Source: Endomychus coccineus
Taxonomy: Eukaryota > Arthropoda > Insecta > Coleoptera > Endomychidae
Direction of reading: 5' to 3'
Length of the DNA stretch: 64,000 bases
Assembly: GCA_958510875.1 (NCBI GenBank)
Contig: OY294068.1
Location: 199,664,315-199,728,314, forward strand
The position numbers and the translations under genes are program-made. Positions within the stretch are counted from its first letter, which is position 1. The number at the start of each line of letters is the position of its first letter. The notes below the pieces were generated by a model. It did no database searches, was not told the origin of the DNA, and saw only the letters and a list, made by a program, of their open reading frames with translations. Shown piece by piece: positions 26,796 to 41,400 of this stretch.

Positions 26796-27400
26796 TTCAT
26801 TTCGATACAGAACATCTTCAAAAGCATATTATCCAATACCCACCTTGTTAACATATGTCATAAATTTAACATCTTGTTTCAATTAGAATATAAATTAATA
26901 TCTTTCAATAAGGCTCAACTGTTTTTATTACAGAGAATGTGTGAAATAAATCAACTTGTCACATTAAACAGTGCGCTTTACTTTTTAAATAAATATAATT
27001 CCCATGAGTTTTTTATTAATTCCCTCCACACGATTTTATTCCATTTATAATTAATTTTAATAATTTACCAATCAAAATACTTATTTTTAGTTAAAATAGA
27101 ATCATTCAGAACTGAATAATATAAAAATTAATGGTTGTGACAGCTTTATGTACAAATTTAAAATATTTAAAATTAAGGTCATTCATAAAAATATAGTAAA
27201 CACGTTTTAAAAATTTTTTCTATTAGAAAGATTTGAATCTGAATAATTTGCATCATTTTCCATTATTTGATTTGAATTTAAATAATGACCTTTGTCAATC
27301 TGCGTATTTTTTAATTAATTCATATCAGATGAATTTTCAAAGGATTGAAAATTGTTTATTTTCTACCTACCATAATCAAAAATAATTTAATTTTTCATAA

Positions 27401-29476
27401 TATTTCGATAACAAATTATTTATTGGAGTTTGATTAAATATAAGTTTCATTTTCTAACTATTGATCTAGATTACCTACACATGAAGGCACGTGAAATAGC
27501 AACAGTTCTTGTTTAATTTAATCCAAATTGTGATTGTTCTAATTTGACACTGATGTTTAATATTAGTTATAAGATGCTGGTTTAATTCCTACGAAAATAA
27601 CATCGAGAGACCCACAAACGTTGTTTTAAGTGGCCAAGCTAAAATCTCTAGAGGTTAATAATAAACCCACATATGAATTAAAACAAGCTTTAAAGCTCAC
27701 AATCAACAACGATAAAATTCATAATTTTAATAAATACTATTTGTAATATTTCAAACTGATACTGACCAGCAGTTTAAAAAGTGAATTTTTCTTTAATATC
27801 CATTGAATGATATAGTGGAGCTGTATTATACAGGAAACGTCGAAAATAATTTGTTTACTCCCAGTTTGTCGATCATTTTACTACCCCGGTATTCACATGT
27901 TTGAGGGCGCATCTACGACACCTGTGCCAACCAGGGCTTGACTGACCGCAGTATATTAATGTGTACCCCCACTAAAATTAAATATAAAAAAACTAGGGTT
28001 TTTATTTTCAACTTTTTTGGCTCAGAGTTCTTGAACTATTACAACGCTGTTTTTAGACATGTCCCGACCATAATAACTCCACTAATAATCTATTAATAGC
28101 ATTTCTGGAAAATATGTCGTCAAATTGAACAATTTAGTAACAGTTTTATGATGCTTGGAAATCCAAATCGACATAGAATTCATAATTTATACCATAGATC
28201 CTGAGAGTAAGGTGTCATTAGTTTGTACACCTGTCAAAAGTGTTAACCTGAAAGTATCTTATAAATACGATCCATGGTTACTAGACCACCTAAATATGAA
28301 CATACAGTAATATAATCAAAAGCTGTTTCATGGAATGGGGGTGCGCCACCATGACATAAAACCTGAAAAAGGTTTTTTTTTAACCTCAAGTGTATTGTTT
28401 CTCAGCTTTTCGAGCCACAAAGGTCTCAAATTTAAGACTTTATGAAAAAAATGTTAATCAATCATAAGAGATTTTTAGTGTTATGTTTCCATTGAAAAAT
28501 TATGACAATTTCATCCATATGTCATCCTTGTTCTGTGATCTATCATCAAATAATAGGTAATCGGTAAGTAGCGAAGAATGACTCGGTTATTTTCGGATGA
28601 CTATGCTCTTTACCAGAGAGAAGACGTAAGCTCTTCTCTCTGCTCTTTATTAAGCTTTCTGCTGGCCGCTGATTTGTTGATTCTGAACTTCACCTGTTAT
28701 TGCTGTTTTTAAACAAGAGCAAAGAAATACCGTTTTTATTTCATTGTGTAACTATAATAGATATCTATTAGTGTTTATGTTGTGACTGTTCATCATAAAT
28801 TTGGAATTATTTGCATCAACATTTCAAATGATATCACACAAATATTGAAACACAAAATAGTAGACTTTATAATCCTTTCAGTGTGAGGAAGCAATAACTT
28901 TTAACATATCTTGAAGATGTTAGTCCTTGAAATTTGTTCTGTTTACAGTTTTATTAACAATGTATTTTTCAAATAAGGAACAAGTACTGCTTAATAGCAT
29001 CTGAATAAATCCAGTGAACACGAAGAGAAAATTACCAAACAATTACACATTGTCCTGTGGAACACCTCCCAAAATATCCTGACACTTGACAGCGAAATCG
29101 ACAATGTGGGAACCTCAAATAATATGAAACTACTGGCCAATTTCAGTTCAAAACAACCTTGTCCTTTAGTGCAAAACACTTCCATTTCATATATTTTTAA
29201 GGTTGACTAACACGATGGTACTCCCCCATTCGATAGCCACAGTTTATTGAATATATTCGCATATTTAGAAAGTATATAAAAATAGTAAGTTCTGATTTCT
29301 TAATGTTAATCCGACATAAAATAATATCCAAGTTAGACGTAAGCGTTTTAAATATTATTCAACTGTTAATTCTCTTCTGCGATCCAATCGCTAGCCATTT
29401 CAATGAACCAATAATCGATCGGATAAGGTTTATCCGAATATTGATACATGCAATAGAATAGTAAAAGCCAAAACTG
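27401..29476. other. Non-coding stretch between convergent TTLL1 and ATP8A
   Basis: No exon, RNA gene or recognisable transposon. AT-rich, with only short chance reading frames. It must contain the 3' UTR ends of both genes. Confidence 0.5.
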
Positions 29477-32400
29477 TTACATCCCATCCGGTTTCGGTAT
29501 TCTTGTATCGTACGCCCTGATTACATCGCTTTGTGACACGACGCCTCCTTCTTCTTGGGAAAATGCGAATCCATCTAATAAAAACGAATCAACTTATGAA
29601 CAATTTGAAGCAACCAACCCAAAGAGCTGAGCTTATCATGCACACCTCCTCACAGTAGAAGCAAACAGTTAATTAATTTCAACTGTCGATTCTTTCTCTA
29701 TGCTTCGCGGGCAATTTGAAATGATTTGGTCCTGATACAATTATTATTATTGATTGGAGGCTCTCGCGAACAAAGATTCTTATTGGTACTTACTGTTTGC
29801 TTATACTGTTTCTACTTAAAGCATAGCTTCATATGTACAACGTCCATTAAAATGTATATTACTTTTTAATACATTTTAATGATCCAGAGTTTAATAAACA
29901 AAAATAATTGAAACTTGAGCGATACTTTTGTTTTGCTACAAGCGAGGTTAATCAGTGTCAAGAATAAACAAACTAATAAATCAATTAAATTCAATAAACC
30001 ACAATTATTGACATTGTTAGTGTTGTGAAAGTTATTAATATCCAAAGAATAAAGGGCAAATTATAGAATATATATTTACTTTATTCAATTTATAGACTAA
30101 CTTAATTTTTTTTTAATTTATCATTATTATAATTCCTAAATGAGTTATTTTTTCAAAATATCAATTGTTTCAGAAGCAATTCAAATTTTACAGCAACAAA
30201 TTTTCTTTAATGTCATATTGAATATTTTATTTCCAAGTTCTTTATATACATATATTAATTCATATCGGGAACGTCCAGAACTAGAGGGCGTAGGGCACAA
30301 AATACCCAAAATTTTTTGTGCGAGATTTTTTGAATGAAAAATCTTGAAATTTTATGGCATAAAAGTTTGCCTTGTTTCGTTTCTGCCGATTCTGTATATA
30401 GTAATATTCATTAGATATTGAATATTACAGTTTTATTTGTATTTTTTTGAATATTTGATTGTTAAAAACAAGTTAAAATTATTCTTAGTGAGTAATTTCA
30501 GATAATCAAGCGAAATCTTGGTGGGATTTTTGAAAACTAAGTGAAAAGCGCCATCTGCAGTGTACAAAGTGTCTCGTGTATGGTACTCACGGTTCAATTC
30601 CAAGTCGCTGCCCAGCTTTATCGATTTCCTCGTGAAGACATTCTTCAATAGACGAGCAGTCTCCGTGAGCCTGTAAAAGTGTGTGAACTAACGCATTTTC
30701 AGGCCTAATTACAGCTTAAAGTGTTCGGTTAATATTGTTAGTTCCAAGCTAGTAATACCAACATGCAAGTATGCAGGAAAATCCAAGCGCATGCTTAATG
30801 GTACATGATTGTCTTGAATGGATACTTACATGTTGCAATTTGCTCCAAAGCATGCATTGTTCTTGCAAAACAAACAACAAATTAATACATCACAGAAGAA
30901 CACGCATCACGTTTCTCACTATCATTTTAATTGCCAATGAGTGATTTCTAATTACAAATATTTGGTCGTACTTTTCTACAATGTTTGTATAAAAATATAT
31001 GTCTTATATACTAATCTATTATTCAAATGTACAAAAATATTTCTTCAAACATTTACTATTGAATTCAAATATTTCATTATAATACATGCTTGGTTTGTAA
31101 AATGACAACAAAGACGAAAGTAGAGAGAAAAAGAGAAGAGATTAGAGTAAGAACACGTTACACTCACACCTTTTTTCAGAAACGTGAACATTTTATTCAA
31201 TAATTGTGTACCATTCCGTACAAGTGGCGTCCATCTAATTATTTGTCTTGGAATGTCTTCGACATAGCATACTGTTTATTTCTACTCGTGAATTCAATTT
31301 TGAATTATCAATAATTAGAATAGAATTGCCCATCATTTTGTGTCAGTCCAACAAATAATTAAAAATCATTGTTATGAAAAAACTTCATTTTCAAAAATTT
31401 ATTAAATGGACTGTTGAAAATTCAATAAACGTAGTGACTTTTAATTGCATTTCTATTTGTTTTAATTACTTAGTTTACCTGGAAATATTTAGTAAAACAA
31501 TTAACTGAATTATTAAACTCCAGCCTAAATAATCCCGGCATTGTCATCATTTTCATTTTGTTGAAAGGTAACGAATTTTCCTATTTATTTTCTTAAAAGT
31601 ATATGAAAACTTCCAGGATGTAATCATGCCCAAAGAAACAATTTATTTATTCCACAAAGGAACATACTTGCAAAAAAATGTAACAATCACTAGAAAATAT
31701 TTCAAAAATACCATCGGGAAGCTTTTATAGTTTCCAACAATGGATAAAATATCACTTCAAGTCTATAGCAAAAATAAGAAATACGCTACGTCCCATTCAT
31801 TCTTGATTCTGTTCTTAATTAATTGTAAAAATCCCTAGAAAAATTCAAAATATTCTATGTAATATTGTTTCTTAGAACAATTTTTATATCTGAATTTAAT
31901 CAAAATTATTTTTTTGATTTTTTCGGAACCCTCACAAATCATTTTAGAACTAATTTATGGCCCAATTATGCATTTAATAAATATTCTTTCTTGGAATATG
32001 TATTTCGAAAGCGAAATATTCAATTTGAATGGATGGCGAAATGAAATAGCATCTCATGAATATTGCCCACTTAGGACTTTTAGACCGAAACATCCATTTA
32101 GAGAGGCGGTAATGTCATTTTGAAAGTCCAAAACCTCACATTTTGAAAAGAATGTTGAATGTTTAAACGTTTCAATTTTTTTGCTCAAAGTATTTGAATT
32201 TAATAGTATTGCTTTAAACAATATAAAATATTGTGCGTATCATTGTGCGAAATACTCAATATTAGTTCGATATTATTAAAATTAACCAAGTCATGTACAT
32301 TCATTAATATAAAACAGCCTTCAACTAATCCTAATTGTGTAAATTTTATCTTAAATATTAATGTCGCAATCAACTGATAATAATTACAGCTTTGGAATTT

Positions 32401-35400
32401 TGTTCCGTATTTATTTGTAAATTTTCCTAAGCAACATCTTGCATTAGCAGTTTCTTTTATGGCTAAACGATACTTCACTTTCCAGTCTGGAATAAAGCGG
32501 CATATGCTTCTTCATGCGTGGTATTCTAAAAAAGCCAACTTATTCAAAACTAATTTCTTTAGCATCCGAAAAATGTTCAAATAACAACGACAAATTTTAA
32601 TTTTTACTAAACTATGTTCTCTTTGGTTAATTTCTTCAGAATAATTAATCAATTTAAGCTATTTTTCATTAAAATCCTACATTATAATGTTGTGCGTAAA
32701 TATTTCAATAGCTAGTTATAAAAAATCACAAAATAGGAACTAGGATACTCATGTGTAAACTTTCAGTGGAGTTTTTGTGCGTATATGAAAAAAATTCCAA
32801 GCCGTTACACTTTTCCAAGCTGAACAAGATTTGAACAACTTCGAAATTATCGTGTATAACGTTTTTTTGGGCTTGAGTTTCATACATTTTGTGTTAATAT
32901 AAAGGAAAAGAAACAGTTAGAACATAAAATTAATGAAAATATTATCTATCTCAGGATGATACAAAGATATAAATTTAATTGACATTTATAAAGAGATTTT
33001 GCAATTACGTTGCGTACGAAATACAAATCGATGATGCGTTTAATTGCACAAATATATATAAAAATTGTAATGGTATGTTGACATGAATTAGAAAAAAATT
33101 CAATGTCGTACCTCAAGCCGTTTTCTAGTTATTGAGCAGAGTGGTTCGTCGAAATACTCGACGCTATTCGCTGGCCGATTCTAGAAAGAAATAGAAAAAC
33201 GCATTTGAGGCCGGAAGGGTCTGCCGGTGCGAGACACGACAGAAGGCTAGCGCGTTCCGTCGACGGCACCCGACAAAGGGCTAGCGTCAGCGCACATACT
33301 ACTTTAAATTCAATTTTCAATCAACGGATCCTGTTAATCCGGTTAATCTGTATCTGAATGCTTTAATGCTGGGAAATTACACAGAATATACAATTATAAA
33401 AATATAATTTTTCTAGAGTTTGACTTGAGACGGAGTGTAGAACAGTAAAATTAACAAATAAAATGCATATAAAAGTTTGATTTTCACTAATTTAATCTCC
33501 TCTTTTCGGCCCACTCACTGCGTCTTGACCCTTTGGGCATATGATAGGGTAATAACCGACTTCCCGTTTACTGAACTAATCGCGTTTTAGTTATAACTCG
33601 CCCAGACTTCTGATCACTTGCTATGGCCACCGTACTTCACAGCTAGTATCACAGAGGTATAGAAAAGAGTTCTTCTTGAGTCCCATACGAGATCCCATCT
33701 AAGAATTTTGAAGAGAGGCTATCTGTTTCTAATTGTACGCTCCGCCTACTTTCTTGGCGCGTTATTTAAAAAGTGGCATATCGGGAACGAGTAGAAAGAG
33801 AAAGCCGCTCGGCAAATTCCTTAGACGGAGCAAAAAAATATCTACCTTCGAGTACTCTATTCTTGTTCTCTATGGCTGGTATCAAGTGAATCTTTACCGA
33901 TTAATCCAGACATCCGTAACCCGCCTTGCATCAACAAAAATATCTCAGGTCACAGATTGAATTACAAAATCCGAGCTTGGTCACGACCTACATCAGGTCA
34001 AGTTCTAATTGGGTACAAAATTGCAATTGCAATTGGTCGCTACACTCGCTTCGCGTCGACGAAAGTTTTGAGATTGCCATAAGTCGCTTTGACACCAATA
34101 ATACTTACGAATTATCTCCTAAACCATTTTATCGAAATTTCACAAGATACAAAAATGATCCAGAATAATTGATCATCTCAAAAAAGATGGGTGAGAAGTC
34201 ACTGGAGCACGTACTAGAGAATAGGGGGGGGGTTCAGAGGGTACTGGAACTACCTATTTGGATTATTCGATAATTGTTTTTCTGTTTTATTTTCCTCAAA
34301 AGATGTGATCCTTTACGTTGAAGTACTATACTAAATTTGGAATTAATACGAGGGCAAAGTGAAAAGTCACTAAAAAATTAAACAAGAAATGATTTATTCG
34401 GTCAAAACTTATTTTATTTCTCAACATAATCTCTATGTGGCCTGATATACTTCGTCTAACGTTTCCCTAATTTTTCGATCCCTTCCAAATAATACGATGA
34501 TAATGACCTCATCGTTGGAATCAAATCTCTTCACGACGAGCCATTTCTTCAAGTTTGTGAATAGATACAAATCGCAGGGGGCCAAATCTGGAAAATATGG
34601 TGGATGACGAACCAATTCGTAGCGCAATTCATGCAATTTTGCCATTACGACTGCGGATCTGTGCGCCGGTGCCTTGTCCTGGTGGAAGAGCACTTTTTTC
34701 TTTGCCAAATGCAGCCGCGTTCGCTTCAAATCGGCGTCGAATAGATTCAACAGCTGTGCATAATATACGCCGGTGATCGTTTTGCCCTTCCCAAGGTAAT
34801 CGATATGGACGATATCGTGTGCATCCCAAAAAACTGTCACCTTAGCTTTGTTGGCCGAAAAATCCACATTGGCCTTTTTCGCCTTCGTTCACTGTTTCGA
34901 CTGTTTTTTGGTCTCTGGTGCGTTGTGATCGATTCATGTTTCGTCCACGGTTGTGAAACGGTGCAAAAAGTCCTTATCGAGCTTGAACATCTCCAAACAC
35001 TTGTTTGAAGTAATGTTCCGTACTCGTTCGGTTGAGATGCCCATATAGCCTCAGCAATATAGTGAATTTTAATTCGCCGTTCGTGCAATATCATACCATG
35101 AATTTTATCGACGATTTCTGGCGTTGTAACCTCAATTGGACGATCAGAACGTTCGGCGTCCTCTGTGGTAATTTTTTTCATGAAACATCTTCAAGGTTGT
35201 TTGTTTTTGATGGCTGTTAAAACAGAACAGAATGACATCAGTCTAAAAATTTAAATGCGTTCTAGTTAAAGATGGTGCATCACAAATGTCACATGGGATT
35301 TTCGATAGTGGCGCCATCTGTTTTATTTTTCAGCGACTTTTCCTCTTGCCCTCGTATCTTATTAAATATTGTTGTTATTGTTGCAACTTTCAAATTATCG

Positions 35401-38400
35401 AACATGGAGGTTCAAAATGGAAAATGGCATTATACAAGTAATATTATTTTAACTCGAGGAATATATGGCTCAGGATTGACCTTTTTAGGGACATCCTGTA
35501 TAAAAAAACCAAATGTGGCGCTCGATACAACGGTAGATAACCGTTATATCTGTAAATCGTGTATCAAATCGGGAAATTAGTCGAAATCTCCGAAATATCG
35601 GAATCTGTAACGAATCCCCCGACGTCTTTTTTCTTCTTTCCATTGTGCAAACCTCCTGGTCCAAATGGAAAGTAAGTAGTTATCAAGCCTGATGCGGATG
35701 TCGTAGACCCGGCGTTATAGCATTCAGCCTTCTTATAGAGCTGCCATAAAAAAATACAAGAAAATCGAGAACTGCTAAAAGTTGGTTATTCGACAGTTAC
35801 GAAATAAAATCACTCTTAAATAAAAGTTTTCACACCAACACTAGTACGATCTAGTTCATTTCATTGTCGACAATACAAATATGTAACGATAGTAAGAGTG
35901 CATATGCGTGCGTTAACAATGAAATACCGATTCCAATATTGATTTGTCGAAAACTTCCGCCGGTCACAATTAAATTATGAATATTTGGCTGGCGTGTCAT
36001 TCACATCGAAAGAAATATTTATTTCGAGAACTGGCAGACGGTTGCCAGAATAATAAGCCGACATCATTTATGGTATATGAAAGTCAGTATTCTGCCACTA
36101 GAAATAAGAAATAATCACCTTTTTCCACTAAAATAGCTATTTTTTTAACAAGTACCTAAAATAAGTATTTTTGGGACGAGTCTGGAATAGCAAATGGGTC
36201 TTGTAAAAGCTTTTCAACATTTTCCAGAATACCTAATCCATTACTAGCGAATTATTCGAAACCCTAGTTATTATTGGAATAAAAGCAGATTTGAAAGAGA
36301 AATCCTAGAATCTTGTACCATAGTCACAAGTTTGTTTCGTTTATTCATCAAGTCTGTCGTTCAATTTAAAACATATTTTTCAAAAAGGCTCGGAAATTCG
36401 GAAAGGTTATTTATTTAGATTACCTGTTAGTTTTTGATATTGTTAGTATTATTGTGTTAAGAGTTATAATATGTGTTTTAACTCTATAAATAAGAAATAT
36501 TCACCCTTATCCACTAAAAATACTCTCAATGTACTGAAGACCTTTCGGCTACCAATTAGTCATAATCAGAGTGAACTAAATTATGTGCCTGTTTAAATAC
36601 TATTTGGGGATAATAACGCAACAGTATGGAATTGAAAGTTAAGCATATCTTTCTCAACGATATAATTAGAGAGAAACTATTGCGAGCCATCAAAAGTGAT
36701 ATATCCATCCTAATTCCATTTAGAAAATGGGAATCACATGAACTTCCTGCTATATCGACCGATGCGAATATAGAAATTTGGACTGTCAAGACTAGTGTGC
36801 AGCAGATGAGAAACCGCGTTATGTTATAGTATAGAAGAGCGAAACAACGTGAAAGCTAATCCTACGATATTCGATCTCGTGCACATTTCAAGTATTCGCT
36901 CATCTCTAAACGGAAAATATTTCCCAAATGAACGAAGGAACTTGAACTTTGCTAAAAATGATTACGTTCTCGCCCACCACAATTTCACAGAATTCTACTC
37001 CATCTACTCAAATTCTGCTGTGAAACATTCAATATTGGGCTATGAAATTTTCAAAACACGCGCCTTGTACGTAATCGATTGTTTGAAGCGAGAAGAAGCC
37101 GTCAAATAGTTAGTACTAACTACTAGTTAGGTGAAATTATTCATGTATTGCTAATTGGTTGGCAACGACAGAATTATTCGAGTGTTCTTACACTAAGGCA
37201 TCCAGAATAAACTGAATATCTAAGCGGTTTCTTTTGCAACTGTTAGTTTCGCCCCGAGGGGTTACCCATCTCGAGACCCGCGGAAAGGACGTTGCCCGCC
37301 GAAGGTACACTCCGGAGTCATGCGGGCCAGGTAGTTCTCTCCCTTCTACACAGTAGGGAAAAATGGCACTCCCTTCTGTATGAGATGCGAGGTTAACAAA
37401 GTGGAGGCGTCAACCCACTTTCTTTGTGAATGTCCTGAGGATCACCATGGCACATTGAAGATCTAAGTGTAAAAAAGATCTTAGGATTCTGTCGAGCAGC
37501 GGGGTATCCAAATAGCCCCTGAAAAAGAGTTTCAGGGGATAGTGTACAAAGGTCTTTGGCTTTCTATTAAGGCCGCTGTCATCTCAACCAATAGTTGTGA
37601 AAAAAATATTAACTTCTGTAAATTACCTTGAAGATAATCGCAATAAAATAAGATCTAGCAAACCATATATACTTTTTCCAATTGTAATATCTCAAAAAGT
37701 TTAGGGGTGTCCTGTTTAAAAAACAAAGTTGATATCCCCTTCCGTATAACCCGAAGTTAAGAAAGATAGAGATAGGTTATTGATAAAAACTGTCTCTTAT
37801 GAATATAATCATTATCGAGTCGACGAAGACGCTCGAAAATTTTCGCCAAATCAATATTAGATCGTAACGGTTAGATAAAAAAAAGCGCCGAACAACCATG
37901 CACATACGGACACGCTAAACGTTAATAACAAAAATAAAGTCTACTTACGATCCCTTAGGTTCCTTAGAAGATTCCGGATCCGTCTTCCGTATATCGCTTT
38001 CTCGTACCTTGTCGGTGTATGATTTGAAGATCGTCGTATTAACGCTACAAAATGAAACTAGGTTGAAATTTTCACTCGAATAAAGTAACTAATAAATGTT
38101 TGATTTTCACTTCAAACAGACTTGAAACAAAAGAGCTATACTTCCAATATAATAACATTAAGTAGGATAGATGGTTAGGGCAGTGGCGGCTCGTGAACTT
38201 TTTAAGAGAGGAGGCTGGACATAAAACGTTCTTGTAAAAATATACTCTATTCAGCCAATAAATTTAACTTTTGCACAGCGACCGTACCAGCTACTTCAGT
38301 GCCAAAATTAATTGTTGCCAAGCAAGAACCAACGTGGAGGTGTAGTTTCTCTTGGCAAAAAATTTTTTGTTCGTTTTTTTTTCTTTGGATTTTTGATATT

Positions 38401-41400
38401 TTTTATTATTTTTTTTGAAATTTTTCATATTTTGTTTTTTTTATTATTTTTATAAACTTTTTTATATATTAACGGAATTCTACGGTCTTTAGTTTGCGAA
38501 AAATGATCAATAATATTATCATAAAATGTATCATTTTGTTTCAAGTGTTTTACTGAATCTTTTTCAATAGATATCAAACTAACACTGTATAAACGATTTT
38601 GGCTCATTGTATTTCGCATGTAAGTTTTAATTCGTTTGAGAGTAGAAAATGATCTCTCCACCGATGCCGACGTGACAGGAATGGTGACTGTCAAACAAAG
38701 TAGTTTATAAAACTGAGGTAAAACTTGTTGCAAATCATTGTCTATCATATATTTTATCATATCGGCGTGAATGTCGTACTGGCCTAAAATATCTTTATCC
38801 GAGTAGGTATATAACCCATAATTCATTGTGCAGTGCTATTTTATCAAAAAATTTATATTTTAGAACTAAGTTATCTAAAAGTGTATTTGGAAACTCTTTT
38901 GAAAAAGATTCGAAAAATCTTCTATTCGTCAAGTCGAAAAATTTCAATTCATGTAAATCGGAAAATCGAATCTCAATTTGACCTTTAATAGTATCTAAAA
39001 TTTCATAAAAAAATTTGTTTATAATGTAGTTTCTTGTCTACCAAATTATATGTTTTCCTCCTTTAACAATATTCTGTTTACCGGTTAATTTAAACTTAAT
39101 ACTCGATGTAATATGTTCATGCGATTTTTCATGTCTATCTATACCACGAGCTAAATTTTTCAAATCATCATAACCCGAGTGTCCCCAACATGAAGTTGTA
39201 TCAGATGTAAATAGCAAGCAATATAATTTATTGTGTATTTCGATTTTGAAACATACCTGTCATCGTCACCTCTAATCCTTTCAAATCCGGTAAAGGCCGT
39301 TTATTTTTAACAAAACACTTTTCTATCATATGTTAATCCACTAAATGGATTTTCTAACAACCCAGCAACTAAGTCACTCATCGTTTTAACGTTCACCGAT
39401 TAGATAAATTATAACTTAATTACTTAAACTTACTTCGCCTCGCGGTACAAATTACAAAACCAAGAACTAACGGAACACGACACGTGTGGCATTCTTCTAG
39501 CGGAAGGGCGGTAGCAAGTAATCGTATTCCATTCGACCGACGATTCCATACGAGAGGCTTGCTTCCATAGGATGTTGCCATATTCGCTCTTTTACCCTAT
39601 CTAGCAATTGAACTGCTTGGAAAACGGCAACTGTGTTGACCACACGTATTTAGCGTTTGAGATATATAGAGAATCTAGCCTCTGACCACTGTTGCCAGAT
39701 TAAAAATAACTACTGAGAACGGGGAATTAATTGTAAAATTTAAATAATTATCAGAGAAACAGGAAATAAAATGGAGAATGATCATTAAGATAAATTGGTG
39801 AGGAGGCTGAGCCTCCTTAGCCTCCTTCGAGGAGCCGCCACTGGGTTAGGGGAATTTTATCTATTTGTGGTTTAACCCATCAACGGATTGACCGACAAAC
39901 TGGTAGCAAACGGAAAATCTATCAAGGAATTATTAAGAATTATTAAGAACTTGTTGATCTCTCTTTTTTTACTGATTAATTTCAGGGATTCCAGTGAATT
40001 TAATCTAATAACGATGCTCGACCCAGTTATAAATTATATGTAAATTCTTGGCGAATAGGTAACATTAAATACATATGTTTACTATATTTTCGTCTTTACG
40101 TACGTTTCGGTATGACGACCATCATCAGAAGACGTTTGAAAACTAATTCATCAAGTAAAACGCGGAAGTTCTCAAACTGATTGTACTAAGCACCAAGCGT
40201 TTTTATCGCATCAATTGATGACGGTGGTGAGACCGAAACGTAAGAAAAGACGAGAATATAGTGTTAATGTGACCTATTTCCCAAAAATTTACGTATAATA
40301 TAGTGAATTTAATCTATTACTTTCATTCTGAAGGTGTGAAATCTGAAAATCATCATTAAATGTTCTAAAAAGCTTGAATCAGTTGTAATATTAATGAAAC
40401 TACGTCTATGCTCTTCGATTCGTTTTTTAAAGGTCCTTCCTGTCTAACCAATATATAATTTATGGCAAAACATGCTTGTAAACTCCACATTTGTCGATCA
40501 GATGATCTTTATTATTTTTGATAAACCTAGCTGAATTATTATGCGTTCTATACGCTACGTCATCTTAGTAGTGGGCAGCCCCATATAGGTGATACCAACA
40601 TAAGAATAGTTTTGTTTTAATGTAGAAAACCAACTTGTATCGTTTTTCCTACACTACAATTATTATACGATTATGATGTTATATATTATATACTTGTTGA
40701 AAAAAACCTTTGTACCGGGATATCAAAAATTATTTTGGTCAAGGGTGGTTGTGGAATCTGAAACGTGTGTCTTACTTTAAGTTTGAAATAATTATGTCAC
40801 TGTCACACTGACATCATCAATAACCTACAAATTTCATACCTATTTATTTCAGTTGTAAAACAATAATGAACTACAAATTATGAAATAATTATGTGAACTT
40901 TGAACCTTTTCAGAGGTCGTGATAGCCACAATCCGGGTGAAAAACTGTTTTGAAATAGTTAATTTTCCGTAAATCGAATAACGTTCACGTGAGAAGCCCG
41001 TAGCACGCGAGTTAGAAAAGTGCAAACTGGTTGTACCTAATACGGGTTTACGACGACTTTTCGCGTGCCGTTTTCGCTCCATGTAGTTAGACTTAGTATC
41101 GGACCGTGCCCGACGGCCCTTCTTTTTTCGATAAATGTCCATTAAATAGGAAAATTTAATTAAAACAGTTTAAGCTATTCTCAGATCTCAGCTAGCCGCG
41201 TCATACGTGCGACGTACCAAAGGGAATTTTCTCGCGACTAAAATATACACCAAGCGGGTAAAAGCTAGCGGCCCATAGCCAAAAACACTTTATTACAACT
41301 GGCAACGGTCGCACGGGGCAAGAAACGGCCCCAAATTAACAAGACCGAGGTAAAACGAATAAACTCAAACTTATGCGCAGCGAGCTCCTCGAGGCATATG

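Noticed and set aside
33129..33320. GC-rich minus-strand frame in an ATP8A intron
   Set aside because: No splice sites in phase with the flanking exons and no family similarity.
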